From contig CAVVPK010000029.1 in the NCBI GenBank assembly GCA_963750065.1, positions 96,804 through 160,803 on the forward strand: a DNA stretch of 64,000 nt, written 5' to 3'. The notes under the pieces are model-generated. The model worked only from the letters and a program-made list of their open reading frames with translations. It did not search any database and had not been told where the DNA came from. Shown here in pieces: positions 17,619-25,924 of the stretch. A program made the translations under genes and the position numbers. Source of the stretch: CAVSRC01 sp963750065. GTDB taxonomy: Bacteria; Pseudomonadota; Alphaproteobacteria; Rhizobiales; Kaistiaceae. Numbering within the stretch: position 1 is the stretch's first letter; every line of letters begins with the position of its first letter.

Positions 17619-17641
17619 GCCTGTGCGCTCCATGCCAATCG

Positions 17642-17666
17642 GCTGACTCGAACTCGTATAGTCAGC
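17642..17666. promoter_or_regulatory. Inverted repeat, candidate operator of the XRE-cupin regulator
   Basis: GCTGACT (17642-17648) and AGTCAGC (17660-17666) are perfect 7-bp arms separated by 11 bp, giving half-sites about two helical turns apart. It is between the divergent regulator and SDR genes (gap 17619-17805), the usual place for an autoregulatory site. Confidence 0.45.
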
Positions 17667-17805
17667 TAGAGTAAACATCAAGGGCGGCTTCCGGTGTCGG
17701 GCCGGATCGCACCACAGGCGCCGTGAACGAAGACCGTCCCAACTCGCCGGATTTCTGTTCGCTGCTGCCGTTGCGTGCCGCTTACCCCCATCAGGAGCAG
17801 GAAAT

Positions 17806-18501
17806 ATGGCCGAGACGAGTTTGATTATTGGCGGAACCGCTGGCATCGGAGCCGAGATAGGCAGGCAGCTGTCGCTGCGCGGCAGCGACGTCGTCATCAC
17901 CGGCCGTGACCGCGACAGGGCACGCGCGGCCGCGGCCGAACTCGGCGACAGCGTGCAGAGCATCGCCGTCGATATTTCCAGGCCGCGCGAGATTGCCTCG
18001 GCGCTGGCTGATGTCAGGAACGTCCGCAACCTCGTCATCTCCGCGATCGAGCGGGATGTGAATTCCGTCAAGGACTATAACATCGAACGCGCCATCAATC
18101 TGGTGACGCTGAAGCTCGTCGGCTACACCGAAGTCATCCACTCGCTGCTCGGGCGGTTCACGCAGGACGCGTCGATCGTCCTCTTCGGCGGCCTCGCCAA
18201 GGAGCGCCCCTATCCGGGCTCGACCACGGTGACGTCGGTCAATGGTGCCGTCACCAGCATGGTCCGGACGCTGGCCATCGAACTCGCGCCGATGCGGGTC
18301 AATGCCATTCACCCCGGCATCATCGGCGACAGCCCCTATTGGGAGGGCAAGTCCGAAGCGCTCGCTCGCACCGTCGCCCGCACGCCGATCGGACGCCTGG
18401 CCACCATGCAGGAAGTCGTCGACGCGACGCTGTTCCTTCTCGACAACCAGGCCGTGAACGGCGTGAACCTGAACGTCGACGGCGGCTGGCTGTTGATGTG
18501 A
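17806..18501 (+). CDS. SDR-fold protein lacking the catalytic Tyr and Lys
   Basis: 231 aa with a classical short-chain dehydrogenase layout. The cofactor motif GGTAGIG is at 9-15 and the C-terminal 'NVDGGWLL' is typical. At the position of the catalytic YxxxK the sequence reads V-T-S-V-N (142-146), and the usual active-site Ser is replaced in LFGGL (126-130). The enzyme should bind NAD(P) but cannot use standard SDR chemistry; it could be a sensor, a scaffold or an enzyme using other residues (Tyr136 is nearby). The ATG follows AGGAGCAGGAAAT. It is divergent from the XRE-cupin regulator and probably shares its control region. Confidence 0.82.
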   Translation: MAETSLIIGGTAGIGAEIGRQLSLRGSDVVITGRDRDRARAAAAELGDSVQSIAVDISRPREIASALADVRNVRNLVISAIERDVNSVKDYNIERAINLVTLKLVGYTEVIHSLLGRFTQDASIVLFGGLAKERPYPGSTTVTSVNGAVTSMVRTLAIELAPMRVNAIHPGIIGDSPYWEGKSEALARTVARTPIGRLATMQEVVDATLFLLDNQAVNGVNLNVDGGWLLM

Positions 18502-18551
18502 GGCGGGCGCCGTCGCCCGCTGGGCGACGGCGGCATGATCGGCCCGGCAGG

Positions 18552-19451
18552 CTATGCCTCGTTATTCAGCCTTTCGGTCAGATAGTCCCAATCGCGGTTG
18601 AAGCGGTAGGAATAGCGCGGCGGCAGTTGCGGCGACTGGGTTTCCAGCCAGCGGACCGTGGTGTTGCTGCGGTTGTAGAAGGCGTGGATGCAGCCGACGC
18701 CGGTCCACAGCGTGTCGCCGGGCTTCATGAGATAGGTCTGGTCGTCGGCCACCGCCTCCACCTCGCCATGCATGATGTAGTAGGCCTCCTCCAGGGGATG
18801 GTCGTGAAGATGGGCGACCCCGCCCGGCTGGTATTCGACCATGAACATGTTCGCCAACACCGCACCCAGGCGCTCGTCGACCAGCATCTTCAGCGCAATG
18901 CCGCTGTAGGCGAGCAACGCGGTGGCCATGCTCGCCGAGACCGTCGGCGCGTTCACCCGCGATCCCACCTGCAGCTTGCTGAGGGTGATGTCGTCTTCCG
19001 TCATCCGGAACAGGTGCCGGTTGCGCGGATCGCGGATATCCAGCGGCTCGGCGGCGGCCTGCGACGGGCTGCCAAGGAAGAAGGTGTCGGGGTTCTTCAA
19101 GTCCGTGCGCGGGATCGGCGTCAGCATGTCGATCCATGTCGCCGCGCCCTGCTTCGCGCCGCGCCATGCGTGCGGCACGCCCACCGGTATCACGCCGCAG
19201 GCGCCGGGCAGAAGTTCGATCGGGCGGCCGTCGAACACCAGCACCGGCGATCCTTCGACGATGTAGAACAGCTCTTCGAAGGAGTGAACGTGGGTGTCGA
19301 CAAAGCCGCCTTGTTCGAGCCGGCAGAGTCCGAAGCCGGTGTGAACTGCGCCGGCCGAGCGGTCGACCAGGCTCGCCCGCGTCAGCCCGGCACTGTGCTG
19401 GGCATATTCGGTCTGCGGCTTGACATCCTGCGCCCGCACAAAATGATGCAT
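18552..19451 (-). CDS. Two-domain cupin protein (bicupin)
   Basis: 299 aa with two cupin barrels. The N-terminal one (about 45-105) has HVHSFEELFYIVEG and GVPHAWRG; the C-terminal one (about 205-270) has HLHDHPLEEAYYIMHGE and CIHAFYN, with the His and Glu residues expected to bind a metal. The layout resembles (S)-ureidoglycine aminohydrolase-like and gentisate-dioxygenase-like bicupins, but neither function can be assigned. It is divergent from the Ldh2-type dehydrogenase across a dyad-containing intergenic region. Confidence 0.8.
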   Translation of the reverse strand: MHHFVRAQDVKPQTEYAQHSAGLTRASLVDRSAGAVHTGFGLCRLEQGGFVDTHVHSFEELFYIVEGSPVLVFDGRPIELLPGACGVIPVGVPHAWRGAKQGAATWIDMLTPIPRTDLKNPDTFFLGSPSQAAAEPLDIRDPRNRHLFRMTEDDITLSKLQVGSRVNAPTVSASMATALLAYSGIALKMLVDERLGAVLANMFMVEYQPGGVAHLHDHPLEEAYYIMHGEVEAVADDQTYLMKPGDTLWTGVGCIHAFYNRSNTTVRWLETQSPQLPPRYSYRFNRDWDYLTERLNNEA

Positions 19452-19497
19452 TTCCCCTCCTGCGGTGTGGCTTTTTATAATGAGTGTAGATTAATAC

Positions 19498-19516
19498 TGA
19501 CGAACGTTAAGCGTCA
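19498..19516. promoter_or_regulatory. Dyad in the bicupin/Ldh2 divergent promoter region
   Basis: TGACG-AACGTTAAG-CGTCA: 5-bp arms with an inner palindromic AACGTT. It lies in the 134-bp gap between divergent starts, downstream of a plus-strand TATAAT at 19476-19481. Candidate operator only. Confidence 0.3.
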
Positions 19517-19585
19517 ATGCACGCCTGCAGCCGGGCCGGCCGCTTCGCGGCGCCGCCGGGCGGACCAGGGAGAAAGCGGAATTCG

Positions 19586-20584
19586 GTGAACGACGTCCGG
19601 CTGACCATCGCCGAAGCCGAGGACCTGGTGACGGCGGCCCTGCAGCGCTGCCGCACCAGCGCGGTCAATGCCCGCTCCGTGGCGCGCGCGCTGGTCGCTG
19701 CCGAGGCGGACGGCCTCAAGGGCCACGGCCTCAGCCGCGTGCCGACCTATGCGGCGCAGGCTCGCGTCGGCAAGATCGACGGCAGTGCCACGCCGGTCGC
19801 CAGCCGCCCGCACCCGGGCGTGCTGGCAATCGATGCCGCGCACGGCTTCGCCTATCCGGCATTGGAGCGCGCCGTCGAAGGCCTGCCGCCGATTGCGCGT
19901 GGCCAGGGAATCGCCGCCGCGCCGATCCGCCGGTCGCACCATTGCGGCGCCGCCGGCCATCCCGCCGAGCGCCTCGCCGATCAGGGTCTCGTCGCGCTGG
20001 TGTTCGCCAATTCGCCGCCGGCGATCGCGCCCTGGGGCGGCGCCCGCGGCCTGTTCGGAACCAACCCGATTGCCTTCGCCTGTCCTCTCCCCGCGCGGCC
20101 GCCGGTCGTCGTCGACCTGTCGCTGTCCAAGGTGGCGCGCGGCAATGTGCTGGCCGCCAGACAGCGCGGCGAGGCGATCCCCGAAGGCTGGGCACTCGAC
20201 GCCGACGGCCAGCCGACCACCGACCCAGCGGCGGCGCTGGACGGAACCATGCTGCCGCTTGGCGATGCCAAGGGCACCGCGCTCGCCCTCATGGTCGAAC
20301 TGCTTGCCGCCGGATTGACGGGCGCGAACTTCGCCACCGAGGCGTCTTCGTTCCTCGATGCGCATGGTCCGCCGCCTGGGACCGGACAGCTTGTCATCGC
20401 CATGGACCCGACTGCCTTCGGCGGTAGCGATGCCGTCAGCCGCTTCGCGGTCCTGGCCGACATGATCGAAGCGGAGCCGGGCGCGCGCCTGTCCGGAAGC
20501 CGCCGGCTCGGCCTGCGGGAGAAGGCGTCGCAGGAGGGGCTGATGGTGAGCCCCAGATTGATTGAAGAGATTGAGGCTGCGTAG
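19586..20584 (+). CDS. Ldh2/MDH2-family NAD(P)-dependent 2-hydroxyacid dehydrogenase
   Basis: 332-aa member of the malate/L-lactate dehydrogenase 2 family, which includes ComC, YiaK and DpkA/imine reductases and binds NAD(P) without a Rossmann fold. Typical motifs are DGLKGHGLSR with the conserved His, HHCGAAGHPAE, GTNPIAFACP and GDAKGTALALMVELL. The GTG at 19586 fits the family N-terminus and is preceded by GGAGAAAG; an ATG at 19517 would add 23 untypical residues. It is 44 bp upstream of the aldehyde dehydrogenase, probably in the same transcript. Substrates could be a 2-oxoacid or a cyclic imine. Confidence 0.87.
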   Translation: MNDVRLTIAEAEDLVTAALQRCRTSAVNARSVARALVAAEADGLKGHGLSRVPTYAAQARVGKIDGSATPVASRPHPGVLAIDAAHGFAYPALERAVEGLPPIARGQGIAAAPIRRSHHCGAAGHPAERLADQGLVALVFANSPPAIAPWGGARGLFGTNPIAFACPLPARPPVVVDLSLSKVARGNVLAARQRGEAIPEGWALDADGQPTTDPAAALDGTMLPLGDAKGTALALMVELLAAGLTGANFATEASSFLDAHGPPPGTGQLVIAMDPTAFGGSDAVSRFAVLADMIEAEPGARLSGSRRLGLREKASQEGLMVSPRLIEEIEAA

Positions 20585-20628
20585 CGGCCGTTGCCTGCCG
20601 CAGCGTCCCGGATGCGAGGAACGATCCC

Positions 20629-22080
20629 ATGTTGCAGAAGCTGGAATTCAAGCGCGAGGCCAATTTCATCGCCGGCCGATGGGAGGAAGCCGACAGCGGC
20701 AAGACCGTCGACGTCACCGACCCGGCCACTGGCGATGTCATCGGCACCGTGCCCAATTGCGGCACCGCCGAAACCCGCCGCGCCATCGAGGCGGCCTATG
20801 CGGCGCAGCCGGCCTGGGCGGCGAAGACCGCGGCAGAGCGCGCCGAGATCCTGCACGCGCTTGCCCGCATCATCCGCGAGAACAGCGACGAACTTGCCAT
20901 GCTGCTTACCGTCGAGCAGGGCAAGCCGCTGGCCGAAGCAAAGGGCGAGGTGAACTTCAGCGCCGCCTACGTGCAATGGTTCGCCGAGGAAGCGCGCCGC
21001 GTCTATGGCGACATCATCCCGTCGCCCTGGGCGGGCCGGCAGATCCTGGTGCAGAAGCAGCCGGTCGGCGTCGTCGGTGCGATCACGCCGTGGAACTTCC
21101 CGTCCTCGATGATCGCCCGCAAGCTGGGGCCGGCGCTCGCCGTCGGCTGCGCCATCGTCATCAAGCCGGCCTCGCAGACGCCCTATTCGGGCCTCGCCTG
21201 GGGGGCGCTTGCCGAGAAGGCGGGCGTGCCCGCCGGCATCGTCAGCATCCTCACCGGCTCGGCCGCGGCGATCGGCGGCGAGCTGACGGCGAACCCGCTG
21301 GTGAGCAAGATCTCCTTCACCGGTTCCACGGCGGTCGGCAAGACGCTGCTCGCCCAAGGCGCCGCGACCGTCAAGCGCATGTCGATGGAGCTTGGCGGCA
21401 ACGCGCCTTTCCTGGTCTTTGACGACGCCGATATCGATCGTGCGGTCGAAGGCGCGATGATCGCGAAGTACCGCAATTCCGGGCAGACCTGCGTGTGCAC
21501 CAACCGTTTCTATGTACAGGCCGGCGTCTACGATGCCTTCGCCGAGAAGCTCGCTGCCGCCTCGAACGGGCTCAAGGTCGGCAATGGCCGCGCCGAGGGC
21601 GTCGAGCAGGGGCCGCTGATCGACGAGAAGGCAGTGGCAAAGGTCGAGGAACATATCGCCGATGCCACCAGAAAAGGCGGCAAGGTGATCGCCGGCGGTC
21701 ACCGCCACGCGCTCGGCGGCACCTTCTTCGAGCCGACCGTCATCCGCGACATGACGCCGGACATGATCGTCGCCCGCGACGAGACCTTCGGTCCGCTCAG
21801 CCCGTTGTTCCGCTTCGAGAGCGAGGAAGAGGGCGTGCGCATGGCCAACGACACCGAGTTCGGCCTCGCCTGCTATTTCTACACCAGGGATCTCGCCCGT
21901 GCCTTCCGTGTCTCCTCGGCACTCAAATACGGCCTGGTCGGCATCAACGAGGGGCTGATCACCACCGAGGTCGCGCCTTTCGGCGGCGTCAAGGAATCGG
22001 GCATGGGCCGCGAAGGTTCGAAATACGGCGTCGAGGACTATCTCGACGTGAAATATGTCTGCGTCGGCGGCCTCGGCTGA
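20629..22080 (+). CDS. NAD(P)-dependent aldehyde dehydrogenase (succinate-semialdehyde type)
   Basis: 483 aa, full length for the GabD group. The catalytic residues are present: Glu254 in MELGGN and Cys288 in GQTC, with the cofactor-binding 'ITPWNFP' and 'FTGSTAVGK' motifs. The GQTCVCTNR region and 'APFGGVKESGMGREGSKYG' are typical of GabD and related semialdehyde dehydrogenases. It oxidises an aldehyde or semialdehyde to the acid in the cytoplasm. Next to an Ldh2-type enzyme it may serve an amine or polyol catabolic route; the true aldehyde is unknown. Confidence 0.9.
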   Translation: MLQKLEFKREANFIAGRWEEADSGKTVDVTDPATGDVIGTVPNCGTAETRRAIEAAYAAQPAWAAKTAAERAEILHALARIIRENSDELAMLLTVEQGKPLAEAKGEVNFSAAYVQWFAEEARRVYGDIIPSPWAGRQILVQKQPVGVVGAITPWNFPSSMIARKLGPALAVGCAIVIKPASQTPYSGLAWGALAEKAGVPAGIVSILTGSAAAIGGELTANPLVSKISFTGSTAVGKTLLAQGAATVKRMSMELGGNAPFLVFDDADIDRAVEGAMIAKYRNSGQTCVCTNRFYVQAGVYDAFAEKLAAASNGLKVGNGRAEGVEQGPLIDEKAVAKVEEHIADATRKGGKVIAGGHRHALGGTFFEPTVIRDMTPDMIVARDETFGPLSPLFRFESEEEGVRMANDTEFGLACYFYTRDLARAFRVSSALKYGLVGINEGLITTEVAPFGGVKESGMGREGSKYGVEDYLDVKYVCVGGLG

Positions 22081-22273
22081 GAGGCCCTGCGATTGGCGGT
22101 GGAACGACGCACAGGGCAGGTCGCCTGCGCCCAATTCTGCGGTGAATCTCTGCTGCCCGAAGGCGAATCTTGCTGCGCAGATCCCGCGGCCGGGGCCGGC
22201 CGGTGATCGCGCTTCGCCGCCACCAACGGCTGCGGACGCAATGTCCGATTTACGGTCTTTCGCATCGAGGCTA

Positions 22274-22295
22274 TACGAAAGCGATACGAAAACGA
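22274..22295. promoter_or_regulatory. Tandem 11-bp direct repeats, candidate DeoR/GlpR operator
   Basis: TACGAAAGCGA (22274-22284) is followed immediately by TACGAAAACGA (22285-22295), and then ACGAG. The complement (TCGTTTTCGTA) resembles TTTCG/TTCGTTT-type half-sites reported for DeoR-family regulators. It ends 11 bp before the regulator start, which suits autoregulation. Confidence 0.5.
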
Positions 22296-22306
22296 ACGAG
22301 ACCAAG

Positions 22307-23077
22307 ATGTACTTGCCGGAGCGATCGTCAAAGATCATTGAGCTCGCCAGAGAAGGCGGCCGCGTTCTGGTCGATGACCTTGCCATCCGGTTTGGGGTGA
22401 CGCCACAGACCATCCGCAAGGATCTCAACGACCTGTGCGATCGCCGGTTGTTGAGCCGCATCCACGGCGGCGCCGTGTTCCCATCCGGCATCGAGAACGT
22501 CGAATACGAAGCGCGCCGCAAGATCGCTTCTGCGGAGAAGACCGCGATCGGTCGCGCGGCTGCCGACATGATCCCCGACAACGCCTCCCTGTTCATCAAT
22601 ATCGGCACCACGACCGAGGCCGTGGGCCATGCCCTTCTCGACCATCACGGGCTGATGGTCATTACCAATAATATTAATGTAGCCAACAGCTTGCGCGTCT
22701 ATCCGTCGATCGAGGTGGTGATTGCGGGCGGCGTCGTCAGAGGCTCGGACGGGGGCATTGTCGGCGAAGCCGCGGTCGATTTCATCAAGCAGTTCAAGGT
22801 CGATTTCGCCGTGATCGGAACCTCGGCGATCGATCACGATGGTGCCTTGCTGGACTTCGATTTCCGCGAAGTGAAAGTGGCGCACGCGATCCTGGCAAAC
22901 GCACGCCATGTCATTCTGGTCGCCGATTCGACCAAGTTCGAACGCACGGCTCCGGTCAGGATCGGCCATCTTTCGCAGGTCGACACCTTCATAACCGATC
23001 GCTGCGGCAGCGATGCGATCCGCCAGATATGCGTCGAGTCGGACGTCAGGCTCGTCGAAACGGCGCAGCTGCCGTGA
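22307..23077 (+). CDS. DeoR-family transcriptional regulator (GlpR-like)
   Basis: 256 aa. N-terminal winged helix-turn-helix (about 5-60; 'VDDLAIRFGVTPQTIRKDLNDLCDRRLLSRIHGGA' region) and a C-terminal DeoR sugar-phosphate sensor domain with the 'INIGTTTEAVG' and 'VADSTKFER' motifs. Family members are repressors released by phosphorylated sugars or glycerol phosphate. I start at the ATG at 22307 by family alignment; no strong ribosome-binding site is seen, and an ATG at 22241 is possible. The remnant of a glpD-like gene just downstream suggests this was a GlpR controlling glycerol-3-phosphate use. Confidence 0.9.
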   Translation: MYLPERSSKIIELAREGGRVLVDDLAIRFGVTPQTIRKDLNDLCDRRLLSRIHGGAVFPSGIENVEYEARRKIASAEKTAIGRAAADMIPDNASLFINIGTTTEAVGHALLDHHGLMVITNNINVANSLRVYPSIEVVIAGGVVRGSDGGIVGEAAVDFIKQFKVDFAVIGTSAIDHDGALLDFDFREVKVAHAILANARHVILVADSTKFERTAPVRIGHLSQVDTFITDRCGSDAIRQICVESDVRLVETAQLP

Positions 23078-23095
23078 GACTTCAGCGACGCAACA

Positions 23096-23104
23096 TTTTC
23101 GTTT
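23096..23104. promoter_or_regulatory. TTTTCGTTT word upstream of the glpD remnant
   Basis: This 9-mer matches the complement of the AAACGA/CGAAA words in the tandem repeats before the DeoR gene. It lies between the regulator stop and the glpD-like remnant, where a GlpR site would be expected. A single short match, so tentative. Confidence 0.3.
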
Positions 23105-23196
23105 GGCATTCAGAATAAATTCAGAAGAACCGTCCTTTGGCTTGCGCACGGCGGCGAGCGACGCCGCGACGCGGAATGCCGGGGGAGGGGCCTTGC

Positions 23197-23262
23197 ATGT
23201 CGCCATATGACGTCTTCGTCATCGGGGGCGGCATCAACGGATGCGCCATCCGGGATTCCTGA
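23197..23262 (+). pseudogene. Remnant of a glpD-like FAD dehydrogenase gene (first 21 codons)
   Basis: After a good ribosome-binding site (GGGGGAGGGG) an ATG opens a 21-codon frame starting MSPYDVFVIGGGINGCAI and stopping at TGA. That is the N-terminal FAD-binding motif of aerobic glycerol-3-phosphate dehydrogenase (GlpD). One codon appears lost after 'GCAI' compared with the usual GIARDA, and the stop follows at once. The next roughly 330 bp do not continue the protein in any frame I can recognise. The gene appears deleted or scrambled, with only its 5' end left beside its presumed regulator. Confidence 0.65.
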
Positions 23263-23594
23263 AAGCATCCACGGCCGCACTGCGCTTCGCGCCAATGCGG
23301 CGTCTTCGGCAGACCGGATGGGCGAAGCGTCAGGGGCGTGGCCACCGCTGGCGCGATCTGCATGTCAGCTTCATTCAGGCGCCGGTTGTGTGGTCGATTG
23401 ACGCGATCAATACCGCCTCCGCCGTCACGGCGTGCAAGGTGAGGATCATCCCTTCGGTACCGCTGTGGTGCGTGCGGCCACACCTTCGGGCCACGCTGCG
23501 ACGCCCCTTGGACGCGGCCAATGTCGGTGCCGGCGCGATCCATCGGGTCGGCGTCGGCGCTCTTGCATCGCCGTCCAAAATCGCACTAAGTTAG
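23263..23594. other. Non-coding or decayed stretch after the glpD remnant
   Basis: About 330 bp with no recognisable gene in six frames. Open stretches exist on both strands but look like GC-rich chance frames. It is probably degenerate DNA left by the event that truncated the glpD-like gene, plus the distal promoter region of the transport operon that follows. Confidence 0.4.
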
Positions 23595-23609
23595 TTGATA
23601 ACGTATCAA
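23595..23609. promoter_or_regulatory. TTGATA-ACG-TATCAA palindrome, candidate operator of the oligosaccharide operon
   Basis: Perfect 6-bp arms around 3 bp, in an AT-rich stretch 50 bp upstream of the binding-protein gene. The operon encodes its own LacI-family regulator (28796-29908), whose family binds short palindromes, so this is the best operator candidate. TTGATA could also act as a -35 element. Confidence 0.45.
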
Positions 23610-23659
23610 TTAAAATGAAACGACGGCCGCGAAAGGCCGCCGTACTGGGGAGGAAGTCC

Positions 23660-24964
23660 ATGAAAAAACTCAATAAAACCACGCCCGGAATTGGTCGGCG
23701 GGCATTGATTGCCGGCGCCAGTATGGCCGCAATGCTTGCCTTTGCGGCGCCGGGCTGGGCCGCAGGGGAGGTCTCGGGCGACCTCGTGCTGCTCAACTGG
23801 GCGACCGGGTCGGAACTTGACATGATCAAGGCGTTGGGAGCCGCCTTTGAAAAGGCGAACCCCGGCGTTCACTTCAAGCGCACCGACCTGACGGTCCAGG
23901 GCGACCAACGCGGCGCCATCCGTGCCGCCCTGCAGAGCGGCGAGAAGGCCGACATCTTCGTCAACACCTGGCCGGCCTTCCGCAAGGAACTGGCCGATGC
24001 CGGCATGCTAAAGGACCTCGGGCCGCTGTGGGACCAGGCCAAGATCGGCGACAACCTGTCCGACACCTGGAAGGACCTCGGCTCGACCGACGGCAAGGTC
24101 TATGGCGTCACCTATACCTTCGGTGACCGCAGCGCGATGTTCTACAAGACCGCCACGATGAAGAAGGCCGGCATCGAGACCCAGCCCAAGACCTGGGATG
24201 AGTTCGTCGCCAACTTCGACAAGCTGAAAAAGGTCGGCGTGACGCCAATGGCCGTTGGCGCCAAGGTGTGGGCGCATACCGAGTGGTTCGAGTCGATCTA
24301 CGAGCATCTGAACGGCGTCGACATGGCGGCGAAGCTGGCCGCGCATAAGATTCCGTGGACCGATCCGTCGGTGAAGAACGCACTCAAGAAGTGGGCCGAG
24401 CTGCTCAAGGCAGGCTGCTGCGGCTCTGCCGAGCAGATGCTGGCCATGGACTGGGACAACGCGGCCGACGGCGTCTTCCAGGCCGGCAACTACGGCTACG
24501 AGATGATCGGCATGTGGGTGAACGACCGCGCCCAGGCGGTCTACAACCTGAAGCAGGGCGTCGACTACAACATCACGCAGTTCCCGGCCATGGGCGCCGG
24601 CCATGACGACGTGTCCAGCGTCGACAGCAAGGAATTCTCGGAGTTCACCAACGCCAACAATCCGGCGGCGGCCGATGCGTTCCTTGCCTGGCTGTCGACC
24701 AAGGAAGCTGCCGACATCGTCGCCAGCCACGGTCTCGCCTCGCCGGTCAACAAGGTCGACACCTCGCTCTACGGCCCGGTACAGGCCGCCGCGGTGGCCG
24801 CGGTCTCCAAAGCCAAGGTCCAGTTCGTGCTCGGCGATCTTCTGCCCGGCGATCTGGTCGACGAATACCGGGTCCAGATGCAGAAGTTTCTTCAGGATCC
24901 GAGCGACGCCAACATCGATGCCGTTGCCGCCGCCATTGAAGCCAAGGCAAAGACGTTCGACTAA
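23660..24964 (+). CDS. CUT1 sugar ABC transporter substrate-binding protein
   Basis: 434 aa with a Tat- or Sec-like signal (KKLNKTTPGIGRRALIAGAS..., cleavage near AAPGWAAG, about residue 34). The mature part is an SBP_bac_1-type solute binder (LNWATGSELDMIKALG, GDRSAMFYKTATMKKAGIE). The ATG at 23660 follows GGGGAGGAAGTCC; the open frame upstream is not coding. It is the first gene of an operon with two permeases, two glycosidases, a LacI regulator and a MalK-type ATPase, so it most likely binds an oligosaccharide or glycoside that those enzymes then hydrolyse. Confidence 0.92.
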   Translation: MKKLNKTTPGIGRRALIAGASMAAMLAFAAPGWAAGEVSGDLVLLNWATGSELDMIKALGAAFEKANPGVHFKRTDLTVQGDQRGAIRAALQSGEKADIFVNTWPAFRKELADAGMLKDLGPLWDQAKIGDNLSDTWKDLGSTDGKVYGVTYTFGDRSAMFYKTATMKKAGIETQPKTWDEFVANFDKLKKVGVTPMAVGAKVWAHTEWFESIYEHLNGVDMAAKLAAHKIPWTDPSVKNALKKWAELLKAGCCGSAEQMLAMDWDNAADGVFQAGNYGYEMIGMWVNDRAQAVYNLKQGVDYNITQFPAMGAGHDDVSSVDSKEFSEFTNANNPAAADAFLAWLSTKEAADIVASHGLASPVNKVDTSLYGPVQAAAVAAVSKAKVQFVLGDLLPGDLVDEYRVQMQKFLQDPSDANIDAVAAAIEAKAKTFD

Positions 24965-24973
24965 GAAGACGTC

Positions 24974-25924
24974 ATGAGCGACCTCGCCCCCTCGCAGGGA
25001 CGGGTGGAAACTGCAGTCGGCGGCCGGCGCAAGCTGGTCGCCGTCCGTCGGTGGCACATCCGCGACGTTCCCGCAGCTTATCTGCTGCTGGCTCCGGTGC
25101 TCGTCCTGTTCGCCTTTGCCGTGATCTACCCGCTCATCGATACGATCCGGCTGAGCTTCTACGACATCCGGGGCCTCTATCCGCCGAAGTTCGCCGGCAT
25201 CAAGAATTTCATCGGGCTCTACAACGACGCCAACTTCCGCCAGGCGGCGATGACGACGCTGCTGTGGACGGGATTCACGACTCTGTTTTCGGTTACCGCG
25301 GGTTGGATCATCGCGCTGCTCTGCGCGATGGCGCCCAAGGAGACGCTCATTCCGCGCGTCCTGGTCTTCTCCGCCTTCGGCGTGTCCGAGGCGGTGACCG
25401 GCTTCATCTGGCTGGGCATCTACCGGCCCGACGCCGGCGGCCTGCTCAATGCGATCCTGCACCTGGTCGGCCTCGGCGAGCTTGCCCATCCCTGGCTGGG
25501 CGACTCGCAGACCGCCATCTGGTGCCTCATCGTCGCCTATTCTTGGTCGCAGACCGGTCTGCCGTTGATCCTCATCTTCGCCGCCACCCAGGCGGTGCCG
25601 AAGTCGGTTCTCGAGGCCGCCTATATCGACGGCGCCCGGCCGATCGGCATCATGCGCTACATCATCGCGCCGCTGTCGATGCCCGGCGTGCGCGTCGCGG
25701 TGTTCATCAATCTGCTCGGCAGTCTGCGCGCCTTCGACACGATCTACGTTCTGACCGGCGGCGGCCCGGTGCGATCGACCGAGACGATCGGCTTTTTCAT
25801 GTTCCGTGAGAGCTTCACCCAGTTCAAGCTCGGCTATGGCGCCGCGGCGACCGTGGTGCTGCTGATCGCGGTGCTGGTCGTCTCCATTCCCGCCATCATC
25901 CAACGCACGAAGAGCATACGATGA
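24974..25924 (+). CDS. CUT1 sugar ABC transporter permease, MalF/UgpA type
   Basis: 316 aa with six hydrophobic segments; the EAA loop reads VLEAAYIDGARPIGIMRYIIAPLSMPG. It lies nine bases after the binding protein, and its TGA overlaps the ATG of the next permease (ATGA). Inner-membrane half-channel of the oligosaccharide importer. Confidence 0.93.
   Translation: MSDLAPSQGRVETAVGGRRKLVAVRRWHIRDVPAAYLLLAPVLVLFAFAVIYPLIDTIRLSFYDIRGLYPPKFAGIKNFIGLYNDANFRQAAMTTLLWTGFTTLFSVTAGWIIALLCAMAPKETLIPRVLVFSAFGVSEAVTGFIWLGIYRPDAGGLLNAILHLVGLGELAHPWLGDSQTAIWCLIVAYSWSQTGLPLILIFAATQAVPKSVLEAAYIDGARPIGIMRYIIAPLSMPGVRVAVFINLLGSLRAFDTIYVLTGGGPVRSTETIGFFMFRESFTQFKLGYGAAATVVLLIAVLVVSIPAIIQRTKSIR

Noticed and set aside
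19981..22611. 876-codon open frame antisense to the Ldh2, aldehyde dehydrogenase and DeoR genes
   Set aside because: Spans three convincing genes and their intergenic gaps; no motif; a shadow frame.
23121..23543. Minus-strand 140-codon frame across the decayed glpD region
   Set aside because: No recognisable motif or ribosome-binding site, and composition is like chance GC-rich frames.
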